Source: Candidatus Methanofrustulum fimipullorum
GTDB lineage: Archaea > Halobacteriota > Methanosarcinia > Methanosarcinales > Methanosarcinaceae
Length of the DNA: 32,236 nucleotides
Reading direction: 5' to 3'
NCBI GenBank assembly: GCA_012518265.1
Contig: JAAYST010000104.1
Location: 1 to 32,236 of the forward strand
Position 1 is the stretch's first letter. Each line of letters starts with the position of its first letter. The translations under genes and the position numbers were made by a program. The notes beneath the pieces are model-generated. The model saw only the letters and a list, made by a program, of their open reading frames with translations, had not been told where the DNA came from and ran no database searches. Below, in pieces: positions 18,927-28,011 of the stretch.

Positions 18927-20420
18927 ATGAGTTCTAATAAACCTTCGTTTGAATCGGAAAATAATGAAACGGATTTTTCCGAAAAATTAATTTCACAAGA
19001 TGAAAATATTTGGGATATTCCTACGTCATACAGCAGTGGAATGCGTGTTCCCGGAAGACTTTTTTTATCAAAAGATTTGTTGCGCGATTTGGACGCTGAA
19101 ACAATAAAACAGGTCGTAAATGTGGCAAAGCTTCCCGGAGTTCAAAAATATTCAATGGCGATGCCTGACGTACATTTGGGCTACGGATTTGTAATAGGCG
19201 GCGTTGCCGCGTTTGACCCTGAAGACGGGGGGGTAATAAGCCCGGGCGGTGTGGGATTTGACATAAATTGCGGTGTGAGGCTTATGAAAACATCGCTTAC
19301 AAAAGCTGACGTTGATCCCGTTTTGCCGAAACTTGTTGATATGCTCTTTAAAAAAATACCGACAGGTGTCGGCTCAAAAAGCCAATTCAAAGTTAACGAC
19401 GAAGAATTAACAAACGCATTTTTAAACGGTTCAAAATGGGCAATAGAAGCCGGTTTCGGTGTTCCGGAAGATTCCATATTTTGTGAAGCGGCCGGTGCAA
19501 TGCAAGGCGGAGATCCGTCTAAAGTCAGCATAAAATCAAGGAGGCGCGGAAGACCTCAGTTCGGTACACTCGGAAGCGGAAACCATTTCGTTGAAATCCA
19601 ATACATAGATAAAATTTATGACGAAAAAGCGGCAGAAGCATATGGAATTTATGAAGGTCAGGTTTGTACTATGATCCATTGCGGGTCGCGCGGTGCGGGA
19701 CATCAAATTTGTACCGACTATCTTCAGGTAATGAATAAAGCCGTTAAAAAATATAAAATCAGTATCGATGATATGCAATTAGCGTGTGCTCCTGCAAATT
19801 CGGAAGAAGCTCAAGATTATTACAAATCTATGATTTGCGGTGCAAATTACGCTTGGGCAAACCGTCAAGTTATAATGCATTGGACGAGAGAAGTATTAAT
19901 TGACGCATTTAAAAGAGATTTCGACAGCTTGGGACTCGATTTGTTATACGATGTAGCTCACAATGTGGCCAAACTCGAAAAACATGAAATCGACGGCTCA
20001 AAGAAAGAAGTCTACGTTCACAGAAAAGGCGCAACAAGAGCATTTCCTGCAGGACATTTCGAAATTCCGTTCAAATACAGAGATATAGGCCAACCCGTTT
20101 TAATTCCGGGAAGCATGGGCACACCTTCTTATATTTTAATAGGAGGTCCGAAATCGATGGAATTGTCGTTTGGAAGCGCATGCCACGGTGCCGGAAGAGT
20201 TTTAGGACGCGGAAAAGCAATAAAAACTTTAGACGGAAAGAGTATAAAAGAAGGACTTGCAGACAAAGGCATAATTGTAAAAGCCGAAAGAGATCAAATT
20301 ATTGCTGAAGAAGCACCCGAAGTTTACAAACCGAGCAATGAAGTAGTAGACGTTGTAGACAAAACCGGAATCGCTTTAAAAGTAGCAAGACTTATTCCTA
20401 TGGGAGTTATTAAAGGATAA
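18927..20420 (+). CDS. rtcB: RNA-splicing ligase RtcB
   Basis: RtcB (497 aa) is a GTP- and Mn-dependent ligase that joins RNA 2',3'-cyclic phosphate or 3'-phosphate ends to 5'-OH ends. It is the archaeal tRNA exon ligase after intron removal. Conserved metal and active-site motifs are present: MPDVHLGYGFVIGG, PGGVGFDINCGVR (Cys115), GSGNHFVE, HCGSRGAGHQ, DVAHNVAKLE, HRKGATRAFPAG, GSMGTPSYI, and ACHGAGR. His420 is the expected guanylylated residue. The length and start are normal for the family, and the ribosome-binding site is strong (18911-18920). No intein is seen. hypE follows after a 97-bp spacer containing a TATA-like stretch, so co-transcription is uncertain. Confidence 0.97.
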   Translation: MSSNKPSFESENNETDFSEKLISQDENIWDIPTSYSSGMRVPGRLFLSKDLLRDLDAETIKQVVNVAKLPGVQKYSMAMPDVHLGYGFVIGGVAAFDPEDGGVISPGGVGFDINCGVRLMKTSLTKADVDPVLPKLVDMLFKKIPTGVGSKSQFKVNDEELTNAFLNGSKWAIEAGFGVPEDSIFCEAAGAMQGGDPSKVSIKSRRRGRPQFGTLGSGNHFVEIQYIDKIYDEKAAEAYGIYEGQVCTMIHCGSRGAGHQICTDYLQVMNKAVKKYKISIDDMQLACAPANSEEAQDYYKSMICGANYAWANRQVIMHWTREVLIDAFKRDFDSLGLDLLYDVAHNVAKLEKHEIDGSKKEVYVHRKGATRAFPAGHFEIPFKYRDIGQPVLIPGSMGTPSYILIGGPKSMELSFGSACHGAGRVLGRGKAIKTLDGKSIKEGLADKGIIVKAERDQIIAEEAPEVYKPSNEVVDVVDKTGIALKVARLIPMGVIKG

Positions 20421-20517
20421 CATAAAGATAATTAATAGATAAGTTTAAATAGCATAATAAAATACAAAAATAAATATATCTTTTTTATAATTTTTATACT
20501 AATTGGTGATTTTGAAA

Positions 20518-21591
20518 ATGCCTAGCGGTAAAATATCAATGGAACATGGAGCGGGCGGCGAGCAAATGCAGTCTCTTATTGGAGACGTTATTCTTAGGAA
20601 TTTGACTAAAACGTCTGCAGGGAAAGTCGGTTTATCAGATCTTGACGATGGAGCCAGTATAACTGTTGACAAATCAAATAAATTTTTTGAAAAGTTTAAT
20701 ATTTCAGACAAAATCGAACTCGTTATGACTACCGACAGCCATGTTATACATCCTATTTTTTTCCCCGGCGGTGATATAGGAAAAGTATCTGTTTGCGGTG
20801 CAATAAACGATTTAAGCGTAATGGGTGCGCGCCCGATTGCGCTTAGTTCCGCAATGATTTTACCCGAAGGATTTTCAATTTCAGATCTTGAAAAAATAGT
20901 TCAGTCCATGAATAAAATTCTTGAAGAAGTCGACGTTCCGATAATTACGGGTGACACTAAAACAATCGAAGGTTCAGCTCTTGATTCAATTATTATAAAT
21001 GTTTCAGCCATAGGAATTTGTGACGAACCCGTTTGTGATTCCGGTCTTTTGCCGGGCGACAAAATAATATTTTCCGGCTTTATAGCCGACCACGGAATTT
21101 CCATTTTAACAAAACGAGAAGGTTTCGATTTTTCATCAGACCTTGAATCCGATGTTGCACCTTTGTGGAACATGATTGAACCGATTTTATCCGTAAAAAC
21201 AAAAGACGGCAAAAAAGCGGTAACAGCCATGAAAGACCCGACACGAGGCGGAGTTGCCGATTCTTTAAACGAAATGGCACAAAAGAGCAATATCGGAATA
21301 AAAATTTATGAAAAATTAATCCCGATAAGAAAATCGGTTGCAACGTCATGTGAAATATTCGGACTTGACCCTCTTGAAATTGCAAACGAAGGAAAAGCCG
21401 TAATAGGCGTCCGTCCGGAATATGCAAAACAAGTTTTAGAAATATTAAAAAAGCATCCTTACGGAAAAGATGCGGCAATAGTTGGAGAAGTCTCAAACGA
21501 ACATCCTAAAAAAGTAATTCTGGAATCGGAAATCGGAAGTACAAGATATGTAAATGTCCCGACAGGAGACCCGATCCCAAGAGTTTGTTAA
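20518..21591 (+). CDS. hypE: Hydrogenase expression/formation protein HypE
   Basis: HypE (357 aa) dehydrates its own carbamoylated C-terminal cysteine to a thiocyanate, which provides the CN ligands of [NiFe]-hydrogenase. It shows the family's PurM-like ATPase sequence: ISMEHGAGGEQMQSL, the LDDGAS segment, GGDIGKVSVCGAINDLSVMGARP, ITGDTKTIE, and MKDPTRGGVADSLNEMA. It ends in PIPRVC with the essential terminal cysteine intact. ATG 20518 is preferred over TTG 20503 because GGTGA at 20504-20508 is well spaced. No other hyp gene is adjacent. Its presence implies at least one [NiFe]-hydrogenase in this organism. Confidence 0.96.
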   Translation: MPSGKISMEHGAGGEQMQSLIGDVILRNLTKTSAGKVGLSDLDDGASITVDKSNKFFEKFNISDKIELVMTTDSHVIHPIFFPGGDIGKVSVCGAINDLSVMGARPIALSSAMILPEGFSISDLEKIVQSMNKILEEVDVPIITGDTKTIEGSALDSIIINVSAIGICDEPVCDSGLLPGDKIIFSGFIADHGISILTKREGFDFSSDLESDVAPLWNMIEPILSVKTKDGKKAVTAMKDPTRGGVADSLNEMAQKSNIGIKIYEKLIPIRKSVATSCEIFGLDPLEIANEGKAVIGVRPEYAKQVLEILKKHPYGKDAAIVGEVSNEHPKKVILESEIGSTRYVNVPTGDPIPRVC

Positions 21592-21625
21592 GATTTTTAA
21601 AAATTTAATAAAATTTTTAAAAATC
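21592..21625. terminator. Hairpin terminator after hypE
   Basis: Perfect 15-nt arms at 21592-21606 and 21611-21625 surround a 4-nt loop, beginning at the base after the hypE stop codon. The stem is almost all A/T, so its stability is modest. Confidence 0.55.
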
Positions 21626-21737
21626 GTATAAAAATTCTTAAAGATTTCATAAAAGAAAAATATAAAAAAGAAAAAAGTAAAAACGAAAAAATAATAAAAA
21701 ATAATAAAAATAATTTATTATTTAATTATTAATTAAT

Positions 21738-22007
21738 TTATTCGTATTTTTTTACTTCATTCATAATTCTATCTTTAGACGTTACACCTTGGAAACGTGC
21801 AACTTCGTCTCCTTCAACTTCAATTACTATTGTGGGCACGGCTTGAATTCCGTATTGTTGCGTCATTTCTCTTGACTCGTCTATGTCAACGAGTACCACT
21901 TCTACTCTGTCGGAATATTCTTTTTCAATTTCGTCCATAATAGGTTTTTGCATTCTGCAAGGACCGCACCAAGTTGCTGAAAAATCAATTACTCTAATTT
22001 TTTCCAT
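21738..22007 (-). CDS. Thioredoxin family protein
   Basis: This is a small cytoplasmic disulfide reductase (89 aa) with the active site WCGPC (Cys14, Cys17), the following VDID and the cis-proline motif AVPTI. It is typical of short archaeal thioredoxin/glutaredoxin-like proteins that reduce disulfides or activate enzymes. A GTGAGG ribosome-binding site (22015-22020 on the + strand) sits well for the ATG. It lies downstream of cofE on the same strand after 93 bp, and converges with hypE. Confidence 0.95.
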   Translation of the reverse strand: MEKIRVIDFSATWCGPCRMQKPIMDEIEKEYSDRVEVVLVDIDESREMTQQYGIQAVPTIVIEVEGDEVARFQGVTSKDRIMNEVKKYE

Positions 22008-22100
22008 ATAATCGCCTCACTTATCGATGTATTAAATATTAAATATTAAAAATTTATACAACATGCTTTAAGTGATATTTTCATATATTAATTTTTCTAA

Positions 22101-22868
22101 TTATTTTTTAATTATATTGCTTCCGAAATACATACATTCGTTCATGGGAATTTTTTCAATTCCTTTTTGTTCCGGTTCCAATTGAACACCGACTCCTCTT
22201 ACTACCGCAAAAGGTGTGCATTCGTCAGCTTCCCCCATTATAATTTCGGCAGCAGTTGCAATGTTGTCGGCAACGGCGATTCTTGTAATCGTAAGCTCTC
22301 TTGAGTATACGTCTTTTTTTCCTCTCATGTCTAAAACGGCTTTAAAACCTGCCGCACCGAGTGCAATTCCGCTGCAACCGAGTCTAAGAGGCTGCGTTCT
22401 GCTGTCGGCAACTATTACTCCCACATTTATTCCAAACTTATTTTTTATTTTTTTGACAAAGTTTTGTGCCCATAAATCCGGATCTTCCGGGTACAAAACA
22501 ACACATCCGGAAGGTGCATTCGAATTGTCGATTCCTGCATTCGGACATAAAATTCCGTTTTTTAAAGTTAAAAGTGCACCGTAAACGCATCCGAAAATTT
22601 CATCAGCTTCTTGAATAATTAATTCAGCTTCCCTTGCATCAATTCCGCAAGATTTTTCAAATTTTTTTGCCTCATTTCCCGGAATTACTTCCGACAAGTC
22701 TACAATTCTTCCCTGAGACGTTGCCAAAGCCGATTCCGCAACAACGATTACATCACCTTCATTTAAACTAAAACTTTCATTATTTAAAGACTTGAAAAAT
22801 ATATCCTCAATCGAATCGTTCGGATATATTAATGATGTTTTTATTCCGTAAATACAAATTTTTTCCAT
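22101..22868 (-). CDS. cofE: Coenzyme F420-0:L-glutamate ligase
   Basis: CofE (255 aa) adds gamma-linked glutamates to F420-0 using GTP and divalent metal, making F420-2, the hydride carrier of methanogenesis. Recognisable family stretches are EGDVIVVAESALATSQGRIVDL, GCVVLYPEDPD, GVIVADSRTQPLRLGC, GIALGAAGFKAVLDMRGKKD and VADNIATAAEIIMGEADECTP. ATG 22868 is chosen; a longer frame from GTG 22880 adds only four residues. The upstream region is shared with a divergent exchanger gene. This is one of the best markers that the organism is a methanogen or relative using F420. Confidence 0.94.
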   Translation of the reverse strand: MEKICIYGIKTSLIYPNDSIEDIFFKSLNNESFSLNEGDVIVVAESALATSQGRIVDLSEVIPGNEAKKFEKSCGIDAREAELIIQEADEIFGCVYGALLTLKNGILCPNAGIDNSNAPSGCVVLYPEDPDLWAQNFVKKIKNKFGINVGVIVADSRTQPLRLGCSGIALGAAGFKAVLDMRGKKDVYSRELTITRIAVADNIATAAEIIMGEADECTPFAVVRGVGVQLEPEQKGIEKIPMNECMYFGSNIIKK

Positions 22869-23211
22869 AAAACAGCACACATTTTTTAATACAAATAATA
22901 ATTTAATAAAAAAACATTATAATAAAAAAACATTATAATAAAGAATCATTATAATAAAGAAACATTATAATAAAGAAACATTATAAAAATATACTAAAAC
23001 TAAATAAACATAACCCTAACAAACAGAACTCTGATAAACAAATATTATTCTTTTAAAAATTATATGGAAATTATATAGAAATTATATAGAAATTATATAG
23101 AAATTATGCGATATATTAATATATGTTTATTTTATTTTTGTACGGAGTATATTTAAGTTTTTTATTTTTTAAATTTTTAAGTTTTTTTCAGTTAATAATG
23201 TAGGGTTTTAT
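22869..23211. other. Divergent intergenic region between cofE and the CaCA exchanger
   Basis: This 343-bp stretch contains no gene. About five copies of a 16-17 bp CATTATAATAAAGAAA-like unit occupy about 22913-22988. Four copies of a 12-bp AATTATATAGAA unit lie at 23057-23106. A perfect palindrome ATATATTAATATAT at 23111-23124 is a plausible TATA element. Both promoters must lie here. Confidence 0.5.
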
Positions 23212-24270
23212 ATGGAATTAATTATAATAATAATATTTTTACTAATAGGACTTCTTTTAATAATTAAGGGAGGCGATTGGTTTGTCGACAGTTCCGTTTG
23301 GATTGCAGCTAAAACCGGAATTCCTCAAATTATAATTGGTGCAACTATAGTGAGTATAGGTACAACTCTTCCCGAATTTTTAGTAACAATTACCGCAGCG
23401 ATATCAGGTGTTCAAAATCCGGAACTTGTAACGTCATACAATGAAATTGCCGTAAATAACGCAATCGGTTCTATGATTTGTAATATCGGTCTTATTTTGG
23501 GAATTGTTTATTCATTTGCAACTATTGAAACAAAAGGAAGATCTTTTACGGAAAAAGCCGTATTTCTTTTAGCAATAAGTGCAATTTTAATTGTATTTAC
23601 ATTAACCGGTGACGGAATTTCATTATTGGAAGGTGCAATTTTATTTTTATTGTTCATTGTATTTATTGCACTTAACATAATTGATGCCAAAAAACAAATA
23701 AAAGAAGACACGAAAAAAGACACAAAAGTAGACACAAAAAAAGACACAAAATTAGAAACGAAATCTGAAAACGGCAATGGAAATCAAGATTCTGAGAATG
23801 AATCTTCCGTAAAAATGATAGCATTGTTTTTCATAGGAGCCGCAGCAATTGCACTCGGCGCCAACTTTTTAGTAGAAAGTGCCGTTGATTTGGCCGGATT
23901 GCTTGGAATTCCCGCACAAATAATCGGAGTTACCGTTGTTGCTGTCGGAACGAGTCTTCCGGAATTGGTAACCGGAATTACGTCGCTTAAAAAAGGAAAC
24001 GCTCATTTAAGCGTTGGAAATGTGATTGGTGCAAACGTAATTAACGCTACATTGTTACTCGGTTCGGCCGCATTAATTACAAGAAGCGGAATGCCGATAG
24101 ACCCGATTACAAAATCACTTACTATATGGGCTATGCTGCTTGTAACCGTTATAATTTTAGTTCCGTCGTTAATTAATAAAAAAACGGCAAAGTGGCAAGG
24201 AATACTCTCAATACTTGTATATTTTTCATTCATCGCAATAAACGTATACATCGTTTTAAATGCAGTTTGA
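23212..24270 (+). CDS. Sodium/calcium exchanger (CaCA) family membrane protein
   Basis: This is an inner-membrane cation antiporter of the YrbG/NCX type (352 aa, about 10 helices). The two alpha-repeats that form the ion site are clear. Repeat 1 has SIGTTLPEFLVTITA followed by NNAIGSMICNIGLILG; repeat 2 has AVGTSLPELVTGITS followed by GNVIGANVINATLLLG. Both retain the essential glutamate. The central cytoplasmic loop (about 160-203) is short and repetitive, built from KKDTK/VDTK units and Glu/Asn residues. It probably exports Ca2+ in exchange for Na+ or H+. It is followed by a hairpin shared with the convergent gene. Confidence 0.92.
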   Translation: MELIIIIIFLLIGLLLIIKGGDWFVDSSVWIAAKTGIPQIIIGATIVSIGTTLPEFLVTITAAISGVQNPELVTSYNEIAVNNAIGSMICNIGLILGIVYSFATIETKGRSFTEKAVFLLAISAILIVFTLTGDGISLLEGAILFLLFIVFIALNIIDAKKQIKEDTKKDTKVDTKKDTKLETKSENGNGNQDSENESSVKMIALFFIGAAAIALGANFLVESAVDLAGLLGIPAQIIGVTVVAVGTSLPELVTGITSLKKGNAHLSVGNVIGANVINATLLLGSAALITRSGMPIDPITKSLTIWAMLLVTVIILVPSLINKKTAKWQGILSILVYFSFIAINVYIVLNAV

Positions 24271-24342
24271 ACCGGTTCTAATTTGTTTACAGGTTTGAAT
24301 TTATTCGAACCGTTTTAATTAGTTTTTACCGGTTTGAATTAT

Positions 24343-24379
24343 TTTGAATTGAATTTTACTTCGTAAAATTCAATTCAAA
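24343..24379. terminator. Bidirectional hairpin spanning the stop of the PII-like gene
   Basis: Perfect 17-nt arms at 24343-24359 and 24363-24379 surround a TTC loop. The structure lies between two convergent genes. It includes the minus-strand stop codon (24370-24372) and the last codons of the PII-like gene in its arm. Confidence 0.65.
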
Positions 24380-25227
24380 TTTATTTTGTTATCGAGTTTT
24401 ACTCCGATCGTTTCTGAAACTTCAAGTGAAAACATAATTCCTTGTGCATCGGATTTGCACCCGTGATTTTCATTTATTGCTTCCATAAGCGTATTTCTTT
24501 GCTCTTTGGTACAAACAATTAGCAGTATTTCTTTTTCAGGATGAATCTTTATTCCGAAAAACGAATCTTTACTGCCCGAGGCGGAACTTCTTCCGTGAAG
24601 AATTGTACCGCCCGTTGCACCTGCTTTTCTCGCGTCATCCATTGCTTCTTGGACATAACCCGCATTGCAAATGTATACAATTAATTCCTTTTTTATTTTT
24701 CCTTCGTTCGTTTCTACTTCCACTTCTTTTTCCTCTTTCCCTTCTTTCTTTTCTTCTTTTTCTCCCTCTTCTTTTTCATTTTTCTCTTTTTCTTCCTCTT
24801 CTTTTTCATTTTTCTCTTTTTCTTCCTCTTCTTTTTCCTTTTCCCCATCTTTTTTATCATTCGTTTCGATTTTTGTTTCTTCCATATTTATTTCTCCTTT
24901 TTGCATTTGTTCGATATCTTTTACAATTTTTTCATATGACATTTTATTTATTGCCGAGAGTTTTATTGTAAGAGCCATTCCGGTTTTTCCTCGTTCCAAG
25001 CCCTTTTTTACATTTAATTCATTTAAAATTTCAAGTTCGTCTCTTTTATCGATTAAAGATAAAACTATGTCTTTTTTCTTGTCGTGAAGCGACAAATATT
25101 CTAAAATTTCACTTGGGGCAGTTCCTTCTCCGAGCAATATTATTTGTTCATCGATTTTATACCTTCCAACAATTTCAGAGGCTGCGTTTCCTTTGTTTCT
25201 TTCCGTAATTGCAATTAACAATCTCAT
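24370..25227 (-). CDS. Double PII-like domain regulator partner of DUF1538
   Basis: This cytoplasmic protein (285 aa) contains two PII-like ferredoxin-fold domains. Domain 1 (about 1-105) has GEGTAPSEILEYL; domain 2 (about 180-280) has the typical ARKAGATGGTILHGR followed by IHPEKEILLIV. A linker of about 45 residues made nearly only of Lys and Glu (KEKEEEEKEKNE-type repeats) joins them. PII proteins sense effectors such as ATP, ADP or 2-oxoglutarate and bind a membrane partner. Here the gene overlaps the DUF1538 stop (ATGA), so the two are translationally coupled and the DUF1538 protein is the likely target. The effector and transported solute are unknown. Confidence 0.85.
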   Translation of the reverse strand: MRLLIAITERNKGNAASEIVGRYKIDEQIILLGEGTAPSEILEYLSLHDKKKDIVLSLIDKRDELEILNELNVKKGLERGKTGMALTIKLSAINKMSYEKIVKDIEQMQKGEINMEETKIETNDKKDGEKEKEEEEKEKNEKEEEEKEKNEKEEGEKEEKKEGKEEKEVEVETNEGKIKKELIVYICNAGYVQEAMDDARKAGATGGTILHGRSSASGSKDSFFGIKIHPEKEILLIVCTKEQRNTLMEAINENHGCKSDAQGIMFSLEVSETIGVKLDNKINLN

Positions 25228-26909
25228 TTCGAAACCTCGCTTAAATCTATGATTTCGTCTTTTTCAATTTCTTTCTTGCTTTCTTTTGTATTTTCCTTAT
25301 CGATTTCTTTTATAATTTCTTTTTTGTTTTCTTTTGTATTTTTCTTGTCGATTTCTTTTATAATTTCTTCCTTGATTTCTTCATCGATTTCTATAATACT
25401 TCCTTTTTCGTATTCCGCTTCATCTTTTTTATCCTTTTTATCCATTACTTTTTTATCCATTATATCTTTTTTATCTTTAGATTCTGTCAGTTTTCTTTCC
25501 TTTTGTTTATAGATTAATCCCAAAATTTGAATACAAATAACAGGCGCCATTGAAACGCAAACTACCAAACCGTATGCGTCCATCATGGGCGTTCCGCCAA
25601 AACCGATTGAAGCTCCTATTGCAAACGGCATTAAAAATGCCGTTGTCATAGCTCCGCTTACGGCACTTCCCGCATCAAACGCAATTCCGCAGAAAATTTT
25701 CGGGGTAAAGTATGCCAATACCAATGAAATTAAATAGCCCGGAATTATGACCCATAAAATATTAATCCCGGTTAAAACTCTAATCATTGAAATAACCATT
25801 GCAATCATTACGCCTAACGATATTGCAATCAGCATCAGCTTTTTGGAAATCGAACCTGCGGTTACTTCTTCAACTTGATTGTTTACGGCAATTACGGAAG
25901 GCTCGGGCGCTGCAACCAAAAGACCTAAAATGCCTCCTCCTAAAATTAAAATCAAACTGTAGCCGTTTGCACCCAAATATTCTCCAATTAAACTTCCTAT
26001 TTGAGAATAAGCGGAATTTGCGCCCGCCAAAAACAAAACCAAACCGACGTAAGTGTAAGCAAAAGCAATCAGTATTTTAAACACTTTTTTTCTGCTGTAT
26101 TTAAAATCGATAATTTGGAAAAATATAAAAAATCCGATAAACGGCAAAACAGCAATCAACATATCGAATATATATTGTAAAAGAGACTCAATTAAACCCG
26201 GATAAACTGTTGTAAGAGTTACTGCTTTGGGGTCGATTTTAAAAAACAGTCCTAACAGCAAAACAGCAAATATAGGTCCGATAATCGTAATTCCTACAAG
26301 TCCGAAAGAGTCTTGCTCACTTTCTTTGAAACCCTCACCTTTGCTCATTCCGTATGCAAGACTCATTATGAAAGGAACACTTAAAGGTCCGCTTGCAAAA
26401 CCTCCGCTGTCAAACGCCAACGGAACAAAAGCCGGATTTATGCGGTTTACATAAATTGCAAGCAAAAAAGCACCAAAATAGAGTGCTGTTAAAAGTTTTA
26501 TGTAAGATATGTCAAATAAAATTCTAAGAAGACCGACAGTTAAAAACACACCCACTCCCAAAGCAACAACAATTATTATTAAAAAATAGGGATTTACGGT
26601 TCCTTTTAACTGTTCCGCTAAAACCCGAACGGACGGTTCTGCTATAATTATTAAAAACCCGAGCATAAAAGAAACAGAAACAAAAATAGCAACATTTCTT
26701 CTTTTCACTATATATTTTCCAATGTCTTCCGCAATTACACTCATCGACTCAAACGCACCCATTTGAAACAAAGCCAAACCAACAGCCAAAAAAACGGCAC
26801 CAATTAAAAAATGGAAAATAACAGATACTTTTTGCTCAACCGGAATAAAAAGTATTGCAATTAAAATTACAACCGTAATCGGCAAAATCGATTTAACCGA
26901 TTCAATCAA
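25224..26909 (-). CDS. DUF1538 family multi-spanning membrane protein
   Basis: This is an integral membrane protein (561 aa) with two tandem DUF1538 repeats (about residues 1-235 and 245-470), each with conserved EPSV and GGF/GGTP-type loops (for example AEPSVRVLAEQL and APEPSVIAVNNQ; AFDSGGFASGP and AFDAGSAVSGA). The inverted or parallel duplication suggests a channel or transporter. The last 80 residues are a cytoplasmic tail of KKEIIKEIDKENTKES-like repeats. The start is uncertain. TTG 26909 is given, but an in-frame CTG at 26930 is better placed behind a GGGGGA sequence and would add seven residues. It is upstream of, and overlaps, the PII-like gene. Confidence 0.88.
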   Translation of the reverse strand: MIESVKSILPITVVILIAILFIPVEQKVSVIFHFLIGAVFLAVGLALFQMGAFESMSVIAEDIGKYIVKRRNVAIFVSVSFMLGFLIIIAEPSVRVLAEQLKGTVNPYFLIIIVVALGVGVFLTVGLLRILFDISYIKLLTALYFGAFLLAIYVNRINPAFVPLAFDSGGFASGPLSVPFIMSLAYGMSKGEGFKESEQDSFGLVGITIIGPIFAVLLLGLFFKIDPKAVTLTTVYPGLIESLLQYIFDMLIAVLPFIGFFIFFQIIDFKYSRKKVFKILIAFAYTYVGLVLFLAGANSAYSQIGSLIGEYLGANGYSLILILGGGILGLLVAAPEPSVIAVNNQVEEVTAGSISKKLMLIAISLGVMIAMVISMIRVLTGINILWVIIPGYLISLVLAYFTPKIFCGIAFDAGSAVSGAMTTAFLMPFAIGASIGFGGTPMMDAYGLVVCVSMAPVICIQILGLIYKQKERKLTESKDKKDIMDKKVMDKKDKKDEAEYEKGSIIEIDEEIKEEIIKEIDKKNTKENKKEIIKEIDKENTKESKKEIEKDEIIDLSEVSK

Positions 26910-27098
26910 CTTTTCGGAAAATGCGTTCAGTGTTTTTCCCCCTTTAATTAAAAAATTAATTAAAAATAACGAGAACTGTAAAATAATTATTTTACATGAT
27001 TTTTTTATTTTATAATATTTTTATTTTATAACATTTTTATTTTATAAATTACTTTTCGTTTCATCATACTTTTTATATTTTTATTTCTTTTATAAATT
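26910..27098. promoter_or_regulatory. Divergent promoter region, DUF1538 and UPF0280
   Basis: This short AT-rich stretch carries TTTTTATTTTATAA repeats (about 27002-27048). An AGGGGGA-like ribosome-binding sequence for the DUF1538 gene lies near 26938-26944. TATA-like TTTATAAATTA sits immediately before ATG 27099, implying a near-leaderless or shifted transcript for UPF0280. Confidence 0.35.
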
Positions 27099-27881
27099 AT
27101 GAGTTCTTCTTATCTTCGTAAACATTTTCAACACAAAGAAACGATAGTTACGATTCTTGCTTGCGATTCAAAATATATTTTGGAAGGCGAGCGTTCAATT
27201 TTAAATGTGCGTTCGGAAATTGAACGTTTTATTTCAATCGATCCGTTATTTGAAGTAACCCTTGAGCCGTATATTCCTGTTCATAAATCTTTTATAAAAT
27301 CCGGCTCACATTATTTTTCAAAAGAATTTCCTGCGGTATCAGCGATGATTAATGCCGGGATAGATGTTGGAACAGGTCCGATGAGTGCGGTTGCCGGTGT
27401 AATTTCGGAATATGCGATAAATTCGATGAAAAAGGCGGGTGCAAAATTTGCTGTAGTAGATAACGGCGGCGATATCGTTTTGTACAATTCCCCAAAAAGC
27501 GAAATAGATTCGTTTGTTGTTGGAATTTATGCAAATGAATCCTTATTTTCAAATTACGGCTTTTTGTTAAAACAAAGCGAATCCAATTTAAGCATTTGTA
27601 CCTCGTCCGGAACTGTAGGCCACTCAATAAGTTTCGGAATAAGCGATGCCGCAATCGTTTTTTCAAGCGATGCCGCGATTTCGGACGCGGCAGCAACGGA
27701 ACTTGGAAATTTACTTAGAGAACCCGGAGCGGAAAATATAAAACAGGCTTTAAATTCTATTATTAAAATCGATAGAGTAAAAGGAGCCGTTTTGATTAAA
27801 GACAATGAATTCGGAACAGTCGGACAAATTCCTGAAATCGTTTCAGTAAATATGAAACCGGATATCATTACTAAAGGATAA
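27099..27881 (+). CDS. UPF0280 family protein
   Basis: This conserved archaeal protein (260 aa) belongs to family UPF0280, distantly related to the FAD-binding/flavinyl-transferase ApbE fold. Characteristic stretches are FPAVSAMINAGIDVGTGPMSAVAGVISEYA, AKFAVVDNGGDIVL, SICTSSGTVGHSISFGISDAAIVFS and AAISDAAATELGNLL. It is widespread in methanogens and has no firmly assigned role. The length is normal and the frame is intact. A complex repeat array starts about 30 bp after its stop. Confidence 0.92.
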   Translation: MSSSYLRKHFQHKETIVTILACDSKYILEGERSILNVRSEIERFISIDPLFEVTLEPYIPVHKSFIKSGSHYFSKEFPAVSAMINAGIDVGTGPMSAVAGVISEYAINSMKKAGAKFAVVDNGGDIVLYNSPKSEIDSFVVGIYANESLFSNYGFLLKQSESNLSICTSSGTVGHSISFGISDAAIVFSSDAAISDAAATELGNLLREPGAENIKQALNSIIKIDRVKGAVLIKDNEFGTVGQIPEIVSVNMKPDIITKG

Positions 27882-27909
27882 TGTATCATGTTTTTCGTTT
27901 TTTTTAATG

Positions 27910-28011
27910 AAAAAACGAATCCTGGTTTTCATCGTTTTAAACAAAAAACGAATCCCGGGTTTTTCATCGTTTTAAACAAAAAACGAATCTCGGATTTTTA
28001 TTGTTTTAAAC
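27910..28011. repeat. Short 33-35 bp direct repeats, 3 copies
   Basis: Units at 27910-27942, 27943-27977 and 27978-28011 each begin AAAAAACGAATC, carry a CCCGGG-like centre and end CGTTTTAAAC. At each junction CGTTTTAAACAAAAAACG can form a small hairpin. The first part of each unit is also the start of the larger repeat that follows. Confidence 0.88.

Noticed and set aside
24603-25087. Ser/Phe-rich + strand frames opposite the PII-like linker
   Set aside because: They are complementary shadows of the Lys/Glu repeat codons.
27910-28011. Possible CRISPR array
   Set aside because: The units are contiguous with no unique spacers of constant size, and no cas gene is nearby. The other AT-rich tandem repeats fail for the same reason.
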